A stretch of DNA of 40,010 nt from a virus: IMG/VR virus record IMGVR_UViG_3300037189_022718, positions 1 through 40,010 of that record. One strand, 5' to 3'. This document shows positions 31,962 through 39,923 of the stretch, piece after piece. Within the stretch, counting starts at the first letter, position 1. Every line of letters begins with the position of its first letter. Both the position numbers and the translations under genes were made by a program. The notes under the pieces are model-generated. The model made no database searches. It worked only from the letters and a program-made list of their open reading frames with translations, and had not been told where the DNA came from.

Positions 31962-33160
31962 AATTCCCCAGGTAAAGCAAATATAACCCCAGAGAAATCC
32001 CGAACATCCTTATTCACCACGCCAAGCGACTGCAAATACCGCTGCGTGGTGGACAAGGATTTGTGCCGCAAATGCTTCTGGATCGCCACAATATCCATAC
32101 CGGACTTAACCATGGCGATCGCTCCAGTATCCTTCCAGCTGTAAGCTGAATACCCTTCAATGGTAGCCAGCATCCCAGCCTTCAACATCACGTGCAGCAT
32201 TTCTCTGAATCGATCGCTGATTGTATTCCGGCCAACGCACTGCTTTGGGTGCGGCTTCAAGCCCAAACCAAACACCAGGTAAGAGGCCGGGACCTTATCC
32301 AGTTCAAACGCCCGAAGCGTCGGGACCACACTGGTGGGAATGGTGATGAAGGCCCGATCCTTGTTCTTAGTCTGGTCCCCACCCATGATGATCAGTCCAC
32401 GATCCAGGTCAATGTCCCGGATCCGCAACCTCCGCAGCTCACTCAGTCGCAATCCACAGTGACTGATCAGCACGATGGCCAGATATACCATCCGGTTATG
32501 GTGGTACACGTACCTGGCAATGGTCGTGGAATCCCCCTGCTCGAATGGATGCCGTAGTTTCTCCTCCTCTTTTCGTGGTTTATGGTTGGCAAAAGGGTTG
32601 TCTTTGATGTACTCCCGCTCATGAAGCTCATAGAACAACGACCGCATGTTGATGATGTAGTTGTTATAAGTGCGGTTTGACACCGGCTTACCCTTCCGGT
32701 TTTTCTTTGTCAGCAACACATCATCCAAAAAAAGCTTCGCCTTTGGCCGGTCAAAGGCGGCAATGCACAGCCCTTCCCACTTCTGGCCGCGTATCCACTC
32801 CGTAAATATGTTGTTGAATGAATTGTAAGTGATCCGAGTATGCTCCCGGTCAGACTGAAGCTTGAACTTCAGCGCCACTTGCATAGCATCCAGTATGTTG
32901 GTGCTACCCAGCACGGATACTACCTGCTCTTTTTTTCTGGAGACATCCGACCACTCCTTCATTTTCTCCTGAAGGATGAACTGCGCACGCTCTTCCCGGC
33001 GCACTGGATCGGTAATGAAGGAAGCTCGATTCAGGTCGAATGTTTTGCGGACCCGAATCCGGTCTGTACTACCTGGTACAAACTCCTCCCATTCAATAAG
33101 CCATTTCCAACCTTTTAGAATTCGTGGAGGCTTGAGGTAAGCGAACTGAGGTATGGACAT
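31958..33160 (-). CDS. int: Tyrosine recombinase, phage integrase
   Basis: This encodes 400 residues, minus strand, from ATG 33160; the frame is open to 33289 but the extension is not integrase-like. It has an N-terminal arm-binding-like domain, a SAM-like middle, and a C-terminal catalytic domain with Arg238 (in GLRLSELRRL) and nucleophile Tyr375 (in TTQRYLQS). The usual HxxR box is YSWK (residues 340-343), a variant seen in Bacteroidota integrases. It inserts the phage at attB using the attP candidate just upstream. It is not an IntI: I see no IntI-specific extra domain, and it is coupled to phage lysogeny genes. Confidence 0.9.
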   Translation of the reverse strand: MSIPQFAYLKPPRILKGWKWLIEWEEFVPGSTDRIRVRKTFDLNRASFITDPVRREERAQFILQEKMKEWSDVSRKKEQVVSVLGSTNILDAMQVALKFKLQSDREHTRITYNSFNNIFTEWIRGQKWEGLCIAAFDRPKAKLFLDDVLLTKKNRKGKPVSNRTYNNYIINMRSLFYELHEREYIKDNPFANHKPRKEEEKLRHPFEQGDSTTIARYVYHHNRMVYLAIVLISHCGLRLSELRRLRIRDIDLDRGLIIMGGDQTKNKDRAFITIPTSVVPTLRAFELDKVPASYLVFGLGLKPHPKQCVGRNTISDRFREMLHVMLKAGMLATIEGYSAYSWKDTGAIAMVKSGMDIVAIQKHLRHKSLSTTQRYLQSLGVVNKDVRDFSGVIFALPGEF

Positions 33161-33187
33161 TTTTTTTTTGGACAAGCTGTGTACAAC

Positions 33188-33389
33188 TTGCCAAAACATT
33201 GCCAATGTGCTTAATGCTAAAATACCGCGCAACTCTTTGTAAATCAAAGAATTAACGCGGTATTTAGTGCGGGAAGCGAGAAGGCGCACCCCTCACGATA
33301 CCCCCAAAAACCACGATTCAACCCACCAACAACCACCCTAAACCCCTCAAAATCGCAGCCCCAGCAACATTCTGGCAATCTTCTGGCAA
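33188..33389. other. attP: Candidate attP with paired arm sites
   Basis: Two TTGCCA hexamers (33188-33193, 33199-33204) have an 11-base period. Two reverse-complement copies TGGCAA (33373-33378, 33384-33389) have the same 11-base period, facing them. They flank about 170 bases between the integrase start and the next gene and enclose strong inverted repeats. Paired, phased arm sites around a core are the layout of tyrosine-integrase attP sites. The core itself cannot be fixed without the host attB. Confidence 0.6.
33220..33265. repeat. Long perfect inverted repeat near the integrase
   Basis: AAATACCGCG (33220-33229) pairs perfectly with CGCGGTATTT (33256-33265). An inner CTTTG/CAAAG stem makes a two-tier cruciform. 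A smaller palindrome ACATTG-C-CAATGT lies at 33197-33209. The structure sits between the paired arm sites and could be the integrase core or a bidirectional transcription stop. It lacks the T tract of a terminator on either strand. Confidence 0.6.
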
Positions 33390-33395
33390 CGTTAT

Positions 33396-33920
33396 TTAGT
33401 TCATTATCAATGCATAATACACCCTACCCCCAAACTCAAGACCACTTTGCCGACCATCAAATTCCGGAAGCAAGTCCGAAAATGTACGGCGCAAACGACC
33501 CGAAATCATAAACCGACCAGATGACCATCCCAACTCACCACAAAGCCCAATGCTGGATCCATTAGCTGCATCAGCCGGCGCATTCAAAACTGTATACACC
33601 CCAACCCCACCCCACAATCCAGTCTTAATCCATTGAGCCTTCGGCAAAAACTCCAGGCTAAAAGCACCGTTCCTGAATGATTGGCCTTCATACGTAGTCC
33701 AAACTCCGCTGGTTTTGAAGCCCATCACATTATCCTGCCAGTCAATGAAGCCTCCAACGGTTATCTCGCTGGATACTGGAGCTGATTGAATATTGTCTCC
33801 ATACACCTTTGTCCCTCCACCCCCAGAAAAAATTCCGGATCGTGCCACAAATTGAGCCAACCCGCTCAAAGGAACGCTAAGCATTACAATCAATACAAGT
33901 ACCTGTTTCATATCATTCAT
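33396..33920 (-). CDS. Secreted beta-rich protein, possible lysogenic conversion factor
   Basis: This encodes 174 residues, minus strand, with ATG 33920 (or 33911). A signal peptide (about residues 4-22, ending GLA-Q) is followed by glycine-rich alternating strands (TVGGFIDWQ, GVGVYTVLN, LEFGGRVYYA), the pattern of small outer-membrane beta-barrels. It lies between integrase and repressor, the region expressed in the lysogen. It therefore may change the host surface or block superinfection. The gene starts inside the end of the repressor gene (8-base overlap), so the two are probably co-expressed in lysogeny. No known family. Confidence 0.72.
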   Translation of the reverse strand: MNDMKQVLVLIVMLSVPLSGLAQFVARSGIFSGGGGTKVYGDNIQSAPVSSEITVGGFIDWQDNVMGFKTSGVWTTYEGQSFRNGAFSLEFLPKAQWIKTGLWGGVGVYTVLNAPADAANGSSIGLCGELGWSSGRFMISGRLRRTFSDLLPEFDGRQSGLEFGGRVYYALIMN

Positions 33921-34329
33921 CTTGATTTAGTGACATCCTGCTTTCCCAATCAGCCTTCCACTTCTCCAACTCCTCCACACGCTGGATCAAATCCCGAAGA
34001 CCTGCCAGCGGATCATCCTTGTAGTCTTTTTCTAAGTCGTCCAGGGTGCGGACTTGAGATGGCTCAAATTGAGATGTTTCTACTATGTCCACTCCATTAC
34101 ACATTGGGCCTTCACCTGAAAAAATCCACGATTCACGGAGTTCAGGATAACGTGATGTAATTTTATTTACAAAAATTCGAGTGATTGGCTTAGCTCCACT
34201 TAGCGTCGAAGAGACCAGTGCTTGAGATACTCCAACCTCTTTGGCAAAGCGTTTACCATTGATTTTAAGCGAGTTAACAAAGTCTTCCAATCTAAGACCT
34301 TCTTCAATTTGCTTTTCTTGTTTTGTCAT
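33913..34329 (-). CDS. HTH repressor, probable lysogeny regulator
   Basis: This encodes 138 residues, minus strand. Residues about 15-60 form an XRE-type helix-turn-helix (FAKEVGVSQALVSSTLSG). It is followed by a PELRESWIFSGEGPM segment, a known signature of Bacteroidota XRE phage repressors. A charged coiled tail completes it. It is divergent from the early gene at 34433 and its start overlaps an inverted repeat (TTGTC/GACAA), suggesting autoregulation. The expected role is the CI-like repressor that maintains lysogeny. Confidence 0.85.
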   Translation of the reverse strand: MTKQEKQIEEGLRLEDFVNSLKINGKRFAKEVGVSQALVSSTLSGAKPITRIFVNKITSRYPELRESWIFSGEGPMCNGVDIVETSQFEPSQVRTLDDLEKDYKDDPLAGLRDLIQRVEELEKWKADWESRMSLNQDE

Positions 34330-34407
34330 GTTTCCGACAATAGTTCACACAATGTAAATTTATTTTGGATTAGGTATTGCGTGTTATCACAAGGCGTTAT
34401 ACATTTG
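34323..34407. promoter_or_regulatory. Divergent control region: operator candidates and early promoter
   Basis: Rightward promoter: TTG at 34377-34379, 20 bases, then TACATTTG (34400-34407) fitting TAnnTTTG. Operators: TTGTC (34323-34327) with GACAA (34336-34340), which overlaps the repressor start; and ACACAATGTA (about 34346-34355) facing TACATTTGTGT (34400-34410), which includes the -7 element. Binding by the repressor at the second repeat would shut the early rightward promoter. This is the expected lysis-lysogeny switch. Confidence 0.65.
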
Positions 34408-34432
34408 TGTCAAAATTAAACGCTTTTATCAA

Positions 34433-34657
34433 ATGGCACAAGAAAAGGTTTTCATCTGGTTGGCCGAGGAGATGCTGAAATCCAAGTTCATCGAGTGGGT
34501 TGCAGCAAAGGGTCACACTGGCATTAGCTACCCTACCCTAGGCAGGGCGCAAAATAGGCAGTACCTCAACGAGGAGTTAACCCCTCGGCAGCAAAAAGCA
34601 GAAAGGCTGCTTTACCAGTTCAGGCAAGAATACATGCAGGCATCAAACGTTGCATAA
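34433..34657 (+). CDS. First early rightward gene, small unknown protein
   Basis: This encodes 74 residues, directly after the predicted early promoter and divergent from the repressor, the position of a cro- or anti-repressor-type gene. The product is helical with basic segments (AQNRQYLNEELTPRQQKAER), but no clear helix-turn-helix. A 160-base stretch follows it. This contains a weak hairpin (about 34691-34712: GTATGCCGC with GCGGTGTAC) and a strong terminator. Confidence 0.65.
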   Translation: MAQEKVFIWLAEEMLKSKFIEWVAAKGHTGISYPTLGRAQNRQYLNEELTPRQQKAERLLYQFRQEYMQASNVA

Positions 34658-34763
34658 GAATACAGATGCACTCTACAAAGGTAGAGAGAGGGGTATGCCG
34701 CAAACGAGCGGTGTACGTTACCCGGGATTAAGGCCCTGGGACTTTTCATGAGCTAAATATACC

Positions 34764-34793
34764 CCCGGACGCTGTAAAGTGTCCGGGTTTTTT
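34764..34793 (+). terminator. Rho-independent terminator in the early region
   Basis: CCCGGAC (34764-34770) pairs perfectly with GTCCGGG (34781-34787), inner GC/GT pairs extend it, and six T residues follow. Early transcription must pass it to reach replication genes, so antitermination or a second promoter is likely. Confidence 0.85.
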
Positions 34794-34818
34794 AACCTTA
34801 ATTTTTCATCAAACAACA

Positions 34819-35022
34819 ATGCAACTAGGAAAAATATACCGCCTTGACGGGCACCTGTTTAGGTGCATTAAGATTTACGATTTTGGAGCATGCCGATTCC
34901 AAAAAGTAAACGCCGATGGGTCTGATATGGAAGTAGAAATTCGGAAGGCTTTTATTGTGGATCACATGAAACGCACTATACTAAAGCGTCTACCTGAGAT
35001 GGTAGAGATTAAAGATTTTTAA
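34819..35022 (+). CDS. Small early protein, unknown
   Basis: This encodes 67 residues. Strand-rich first half (YRLDGHLFRCIKIYD), then basic helix near the C-terminus. The leader TTTTTAACC..TAATTTTTCATCAAA is nearly identical to that of cassette D's gene. It follows the early terminator by 25 bases. Function unknown. A weak inverted repeat between it and the next gene (35032-35057) could be a terminator for opposite-strand transcription. Confidence 0.62.
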   Translation: MQLGKIYRLDGHLFRCIKIYDFGACRFQKVNADGSDMEVEIRKAFIVDHMKRTILKRLPEMVEIKDF

Positions 35023-35075
35023 ACAAAAAATCCCCCACCGAAAAAACGATGAGGGAATTCTATCAATAACACGCC

Positions 35076-36431
35076 ATGGAACGGGGCACAATCTTTAGAC
35101 GAAAAAGCCCCGAACCTTGGCAATTACCTAACAAAAGTATGAATATTCCATCAAATTCACAAAATTCGAACCAAATGCCCTGGTGGCACAAAGAAAAGAA
35201 AGACGGGCTACCGCAACGGATCTCGCAGATCCAAAAGGTAAATGACCCCACGACATACACCGATGAGGTGTTGTCCGCATCCAAAATCCTACTGATACTA
35301 CTCCTGTCTTTCAGCGGAGTATTGGGTGCCCTCTCCTATTTTAAAAACTTTTCCATCTCATTTCCGATGGAGGTTGCAGTGTTCCTGGCACTCACCCTCA
35401 CCATAGTCATCGAATGGGGAAAAATGAAAGCCGCCACCTGGGCCGTGCGCATCCCATTTTTTCAGGGATGGGGTTCACTCGGGGTATCCCCTGCCAACAC
35501 CTTCATTTTTCTGGGCCTACTATCTGTATCAGTGGCCACCTTCACCATGAGTATCTACAACTCTACGAAGGGAGGCGAGCAGCTGGCTCAAATGCTCAGC
35601 CACGAAAAGAATGCATCTGTGTTCACGCCCGACACCAAAGGCGTGGATGATCAGATCAATGTTACGCAAAAATCCATCGCCAATGCACCCATGCAGAAGT
35701 GGAAGGGCAAGATGTACTATCAGGACAAAGGAAGCGTGCGAGCGCACTCCAAATCAATGGAGAGCCTGGTACGTCAGCGCGAACAAACCATAGCTACCCA
35801 GCGTGCAGATTACGAACGCAACCTGGCCATTCAATCCAGCCAGGCCAATTTCGCATCAAAACTGGTAATGGCATCCGGTGGATGGATCGAACTACTGCAA
35901 GCCCTGCTGATCCTACTCCGGGTAGCTTGCGAAAAGAACCTGGACGGGCGCACTGCACCCCTACCCCAGGCCCCAAAATCCAGATCAGAAAGGATGCAAG
36001 CCGATTCTGCAATCGCTTATGCTGAATCCGAACGCAAGATTGGCTTCAACGTTGGCCGCGATGGCAACGTGCGCAGAGCAGACGAAGAGAACACTGTGAC
36101 ACAGTTACCACGGTCTGTGTCACAGGCTAACGAAGACCCTCCGGCCATGACTGCAGAAGAAGCTTTGCGATGGTTTGAGACCGATTTAAGGCGCGAACCA
36201 AGCAACCTCCAAAACAAGCATGCCAACCAGACCACGGTAATCAACCGCATCCACAACAAACTGGGAAAAGCGGAGAACTACCTGGACCGCTGTCCGGACA
36301 ATTCACTGCCAGCACCAGCCGCCAATCGCTTTCGAAATTACCTGGAACAAGAACTATTCAAGGTAGTAGAGTATCCAAAAGCAAACACCATCATTCAGCT
36401 CATCAATCAAAAATCGAATGATGCAGCCTAA
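35076..36431 (+). CDS. Multi-pass membrane protein with long cytoplasmic part
   Basis: This encodes 451 residues (ATG 35076; ATG 35139 with an A-rich leader is an equally good start). Three or four transmembrane segments lie between about residues 68-165 and another near 265-290. The intervening part (about 165-260) is charged and helical, and the C-terminal 160 residues are soluble and helical. Early timing and membrane location suggest host takeover, superinfection exclusion or replisome anchoring at the membrane; the sequence does not decide. Its last bases overlap the next small gene. Confidence 0.7.
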   Translation: MERGTIFRRKSPEPWQLPNKSMNIPSNSQNSNQMPWWHKEKKDGLPQRISQIQKVNDPTTYTDEVLSASKILLILLLSFSGVLGALSYFKNFSISFPMEVAVFLALTLTIVIEWGKMKAATWAVRIPFFQGWGSLGVSPANTFIFLGLLSVSVATFTMSIYNSTKGGEQLAQMLSHEKNASVFTPDTKGVDDQINVTQKSIANAPMQKWKGKMYYQDKGSVRAHSKSMESLVRQREQTIATQRADYERNLAIQSSQANFASKLVMASGGWIELLQALLILLRVACEKNLDGRTAPLPQAPKSRSERMQADSAIAYAESERKIGFNVGRDGNVRRADEENTVTQLPRSVSQANEDPPAMTAEEALRWFETDLRREPSNLQNKHANQTTVINRIHNKLGKAENYLDRCPDNSLPAPAANRFRNYLEQELFKVVEYPKANTIIQLINQKSNDAA

Positions 36432-36552
36432 ACACATCCTCCTGACATACCTGATCGGCATACTTGCTTCCATCCTCTTCCTATGGCCAGTAGCATTCGT
36501 TGCCCTCTTCTTTTTTGCCCACGCAAACGGGGACTTATCCTCTGAAAGATAG
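36421..36552 (+). CDS. 43-residue single-pass membrane peptide
   Basis: This starts at ATG 36421 (ATG 36418 is also possible) inside the end of the membrane protein gene, in another frame. One hydrophobic segment (about residues 5-32: HILLTYLIGILASILFLWPV and onwards) is followed by a polar tail. Tight overlap and a terminator directly after it support translation. Its size and shape would suit a holin/antiholin-type peptide or a small partner of the upstream membrane protein. It is too short for many gene finders. Confidence 0.55.
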   Translation: MQPKHILLTYLIGILASILFLWPVAFVALFFFAHANGDLSSER

Positions 36553-36563
36553 AAAGTTCAACA

Positions 36564-36624
36564 CCCCCCGCCCTCCACCAGTCCTGTGAATCAGAAACCT
36601 TAGACTGGCAGGGTGGGGGCTTTT
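36564..36624 (+). terminator. Rho-independent terminator
   Basis: A G/C-rich stem of about 15 bp (CCCGCCCT..CCAGTC with GACTGG..AGGGTGGGG) closes a 19-base loop and ends in TTTT. It separates the membrane-protein genes from the replication genes. The 120 bases after it, up to the next ATG, hold no gene. Confidence 0.75.
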
Positions 36625-36747
36625 AATCCACCCCGCCAAGCAAACACACGCGCCTCCCCCAGAGGCTTATCAATCAACATTAACCGCAAAGTTCAAGACA
36701 CGGCGCAATCGTCGTGGCTGAATCCTTTTGCCAAAATTCTATTCAAC

Positions 36748-37032
36748 ATGTGTACCGTTAACGAATGGGCTCTCGCTGTCCTCCTTTGCCCACCTCAAGT
36801 AGAACTCAACCTCATCGGAAGCATCCAACAGCTTCCAGATTACGAACTCGCCTGGATGCGCGAGTATCACTTCGAGCAGAGAGCCAGAGTATCCGGCAAT
36901 CTCCAGCTGCTGGAAAACCGTCCGGAGTACACCTCCGAGCTGTTCAATCAGAACACCTTGAATTCTGATTTTATCTACCACTGCGACCAGCTTATAGATA
37001 TCAATGAAGAAATACGGAGAAGGATCTTCTAG
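36748..37032 (+). CDS. Small protein upstream of the primase, unknown
   Basis: This encodes 94 residues from ATG 36748; an in-frame GTG at 36613 lies inside the terminator and is rejected. The sequence is helical, with two aromatic patches (EWALAVLLCPPQ, MREYHFEQR). It is in the replication module and may be an accessory factor. No family is recognised. Confidence 0.62.
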   Translation: MCTVNEWALAVLLCPPQVELNLIGSIQQLPDYELAWMREYHFEQRARVSGNLQLLENRPEYTSELFNQNTLNSDFIYHCDQLIDINEEIRRRIF

Positions 37033-37098
37033 CCAGTCCTTCCTGACATCTTCAGAAACTTACACATTCGCTTCCTTTTAATTTGCATTCCTCCTGTC

Positions 37099-38004
37099 AT
37101 GCTACAAAACATCGAAATCTCGGCATTCAAATCTGCTACGAGTACCGAACCCACGACGGTTTCACTATCGGCATTCCTGACAAGTACACGCCACCGAGAG
37201 AAAATACTTGCGCTCCGCGCTGAATCCGAGAAAAAGAAGCGAGATGAATTGAAGAAAACCCTGCCAGCTGCCACCATTTCCGGAACATTCATTCGCAGAG
37301 CTGCCGGTCAAATACAATCGTACAACGGTCTGGTTTGTCTTGATTTCGACGGTGCCGACAACCCTGCAGTTACACCCGCAGAGATGAAGTACATTCTTAG
37401 CGCATTCCCGGAAGTGGCCTATGCAGCAGTCAGCGTCGGTGGGGCAGGGGTGTTTGCAATCGTGCCCACCAACAATCGGGACCCGACCAGGCACGCAGCT
37501 GTAGTGGATCTGCTCGGCATGGCCACCAAAGCGCACGGCCTAGTATACGATCGTGCCTGCAAGGATGTCAGCCGCCTGCGCTTTGTATCCTACGATCCGG
37601 ATGCTTTCTGGAATCAATCGCCAAAGGAATTCGATACAGACTTCCTTTTCCAGATTCAACAGCCACCAACCAATTTCAGACCACCCCGGGCAATGGTATT
37701 CAGACAGCCACCAGAAAAACCGGCCAATGATACCCGCAGCAAAGTAGAAGCCTATATCCAGGCATTGGAAGGGAGCTGCCGCGATGTGACAGACAACTAT
37801 GACGACTGGCTAAAAATAGGCTTCGCTCTGGCCAGTGAGTTTGGAAATGGGGGCGAGGATCTGTTCCATAGGGTCAGCCAGTTCAATCCAAAATACAATC
37901 CTCAGGAAGCGGCCAAAAAGTATGAAAACGCCTTGAAAAATGGGAAGTCCGTCAAAATCGGGACCTTCTTCAAAATCCTTCACGATCAAAACATCCGGCT
38001 ATGA
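37099..38004 (+). CDS. VirE-N/BT4734-type primase with PriCT-like C-terminus
   Basis: This encodes 301 residues. LDFDGADN (residues 81-88, metal-binding Asp82 and Asp84) and CKDVSRLRFVSYDP (154-167) are the hallmarks of the primase-polymerase-like BT4734/VirE-N family of Bacteroidota mobile elements. Residues about 213-300 resemble the PriCT-2 helical domain (YDDWLKIGFALASEF) that follows such primases. It would lay RNA or DNA primers for phage replication. Its stop overlaps the start of the helicase gene by four bases, so the two are coupled. Confidence 0.85.
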   Translation: MLQNIEISAFKSATSTEPTTVSLSAFLTSTRHREKILALRAESEKKKRDELKKTLPAATISGTFIRRAAGQIQSYNGLVCLDFDGADNPAVTPAEMKYILSAFPEVAYAAVSVGGAGVFAIVPTNNRDPTRHAAVVDLLGMATKAHGLVYDRACKDVSRLRFVSYDPDAFWNQSPKEFDTDFLFQIQQPPTNFRPPRAMVFRQPPEKPANDTRSKVEAYIQALEGSCRDVTDNYDDWLKIGFALASEFGNGGEDLFHRVSQFNPKYNPQEAAKKYENALKNGKSVKIGTFFKILHDQNIRL

Positions 38005-39908
38005 AATCACTGACCGACACAGCGAAAGAACTTCTTTCGAAACCTGCTGAGGCCGGAATACAAAACCAACCATCCAACCCTGATACCACCCAGCAAGAGA
38101 TAGATGCCTTTGACAATGATGACCTAAAGTTCCTGAAAAGCCACCTGCGCAGACTTGGAGTAGATGCAGATGAAGCCATTGACTACGGATTCTATGAGTA
38201 CCGCAACCGATACTGGATGCTTCGCCGTGGAGACACCTTCGAGAGTGTCAGCAACTTTACCATGAAGGTGCTATTCCTGATCGTTGGAGCCAACCCGAAG
38301 CGTATCGTTGAGATCAAGAACGTACATGGTAAAGCCACCACTTTGGATTTCACCATCGAGGATCTGATCAGCATCGAAAAGTTCAAGGCCAGGGTAGAAG
38401 GGCAGGGAAATTTCCTGTTCGAAGGAAAGGCAACCGATCTTGCACGGATCAAAAACAGCCTGTTCAACAAAGAAAAGGCATCCGTGGAGATCAGCCGGCT
38501 CGGCCAGTACAAGGATCGATTCTTCGCCTGGGCCAATGGCATCTACGATGGCAAAGACTTCTACCACGTGGACGACAAAGGCATGGTCGAAGTGGGCAAA
38601 GAGCACTACTACATTCCAGTGTTCGGTAGCACCAGAGATGGCGACGATGAAGACCTGCGCAACTACCGACGGTTTCTGCACCGCGAAGACGCTACCACCT
38701 TCACCGAATGGGCAGAACAATTCATCCGGGTATATGGCGAAAATGGTCGCCTGGGCATTGGGTTCTTTTTCTTCTCCGTGTTCTCTGACATCATTTTTGA
38801 ACGCACCAAGGCATCCCCCATGCTGTTCCTGTTTGGACAGCGCGGATCCGGAAAGGGCACCATGGCCAACAGCCTGATGGCGCTGTTCGGCACCCCACAG
38901 GATCCGCTGATGCTCGGAGGAGCAAGCACCGTGGTTGGCTTCATGCGGAAGCTCGGGCAGTTCTCCAACGCCATTGTCTGGCTGGATGAATACAAGAATG
39001 ACATTGGGGAAAAGAAGATTGAATCCCTGAAAAACATCTGGGATAGGGTAGGCTACGAGCGTGGCGTAAAGGATTCATCCAACAAAACCCAGACCACGCC
39101 CGTAACATCCAGCGCAATCCTGTCAGGTCAGGAGATCCCAAACGTAGAGCCAGCATTATTCTCCCGAACGGTGCTGTGCGAATTCAGAGCCATGCAGCGA
39201 TCACAGCGCGAAGTAGACGACTTCAACAAGCTGCGCATCATGGAAGATGCCGGCATCACCAACGTCACACTCCAGGTACTTGCCCAGCGCGAACACATCA
39301 AGGCCGAGATATTCAAGGCATACGGCGAAGTTTCCACTGCATTGCGTGCCGCATTGGCCGAACGGGAAGTCATTGAGCGCCAGATCATCAACTACGGCAT
39401 CCTGTGTGCCACCATCATGGTGCTCGAAAAGCGCATGAAGCTACCCTTCAACAGCACCGAGTTTATTCAGCAGTGCGAGACCTATATCCTGCGCCAGAAT
39501 GATATGATGAAGCAGAGCAATGAAGTGCAGCAATTCTTCGAGATGGTGCAGTTCCTGCTGCAAAATGGTTTGATCAGCGGCGAGAAAGATATCATCATCA
39601 CAAAGGGCCTGCTAAAAGTACGGATGGTCAGCATTATTGGCCTTTACAGGGAGCACGCCAGACGGCAGGGGATGCGCCCAATGGACCGCGGAACCCTGAT
39701 GAATTACATCCAAAACTCGGAAGCATACCGGAAAGAAGAGTCCAAATTGTCATCTCACCGATTCCCCGGCCTACAAAATCCTACATCCTGCACAGTTTTC
39801 CTACAGGCCGAAATCAAGCGTTTGTACGGGGTTGACTTTGCCGACAATTTGCAAAACGTTGAAGATCAGGAACAAACGCCACAAGCGCCCCCCCAAGATG
39901 TCTTTTAA
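38001..39908 (+). CDS. SF3/D5-type replicative helicase
   Basis: This encodes 635 residues. Walker A GQRGSGKGT (279-287) and Walker B AIVWLDEY (324-331) with downstream SSAILSGQEIP (sensor-like) match the virus D5/P4-type helicase class. The N-terminal 240 residues are a DUF5906-like leader domain and the C-terminal 200 residues are helical. It unwinds DNA at the phage origin. The end of the gene contains an iteron copy (39798-39804), and the iteron cluster follows immediately on the circle, consistent with origin recognition nearby. Confidence 0.88.
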   Translation: MKSLTDTAKELLSKPAEAGIQNQPSNPDTTQQEIDAFDNDDLKFLKSHLRRLGVDADEAIDYGFYEYRNRYWMLRRGDTFESVSNFTMKVLFLIVGANPKRIVEIKNVHGKATTLDFTIEDLISIEKFKARVEGQGNFLFEGKATDLARIKNSLFNKEKASVEISRLGQYKDRFFAWANGIYDGKDFYHVDDKGMVEVGKEHYYIPVFGSTRDGDDEDLRNYRRFLHREDATTFTEWAEQFIRVYGENGRLGIGFFFFSVFSDIIFERTKASPMLFLFGQRGSGKGTMANSLMALFGTPQDPLMLGGASTVVGFMRKLGQFSNAIVWLDEYKNDIGEKKIESLKNIWDRVGYERGVKDSSNKTQTTPVTSSAILSGQEIPNVEPALFSRTVLCEFRAMQRSQREVDDFNKLRIMEDAGITNVTLQVLAQREHIKAEIFKAYGEVSTALRAALAEREVIERQIINYGILCATIMVLEKRMKLPFNSTEFIQQCETYILRQNDMMKQSNEVQQFFEMVQFLLQNGLISGEKDIIITKGLLKVRMVSIIGLYREHARRQGMRPMDRGTLMNYIQNSEAYRKEESKLSSHRFPGLQNPTSCTVFLQAEIKRLYGVDFADNLQNVEDQEQTPQAPPQDVF

Positions 39909-39923
39909 AAATCACCGACCCCT

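Noticed and set aside
31958-33160. Phage integrase as the integron integrase for the cassettes
   Set aside because: It lacks the IntI-type extra region as far as visible, lies in the lysogeny block beside its own attP, and is about 28 kb from the array.
33290-33370. Possible tRNA 3' end as the attB-derived core (GATTCAACCC)
   Set aside because: No acceptor or other arms can be paired around it, so it is not a supported tRNA fragment.
34695-34751. 18-codon frame with a YPGLRP sequence like the start of some STAND proteins
   Set aside because: It is only 18 residues with a stop directly after, so the resemblance is chance.
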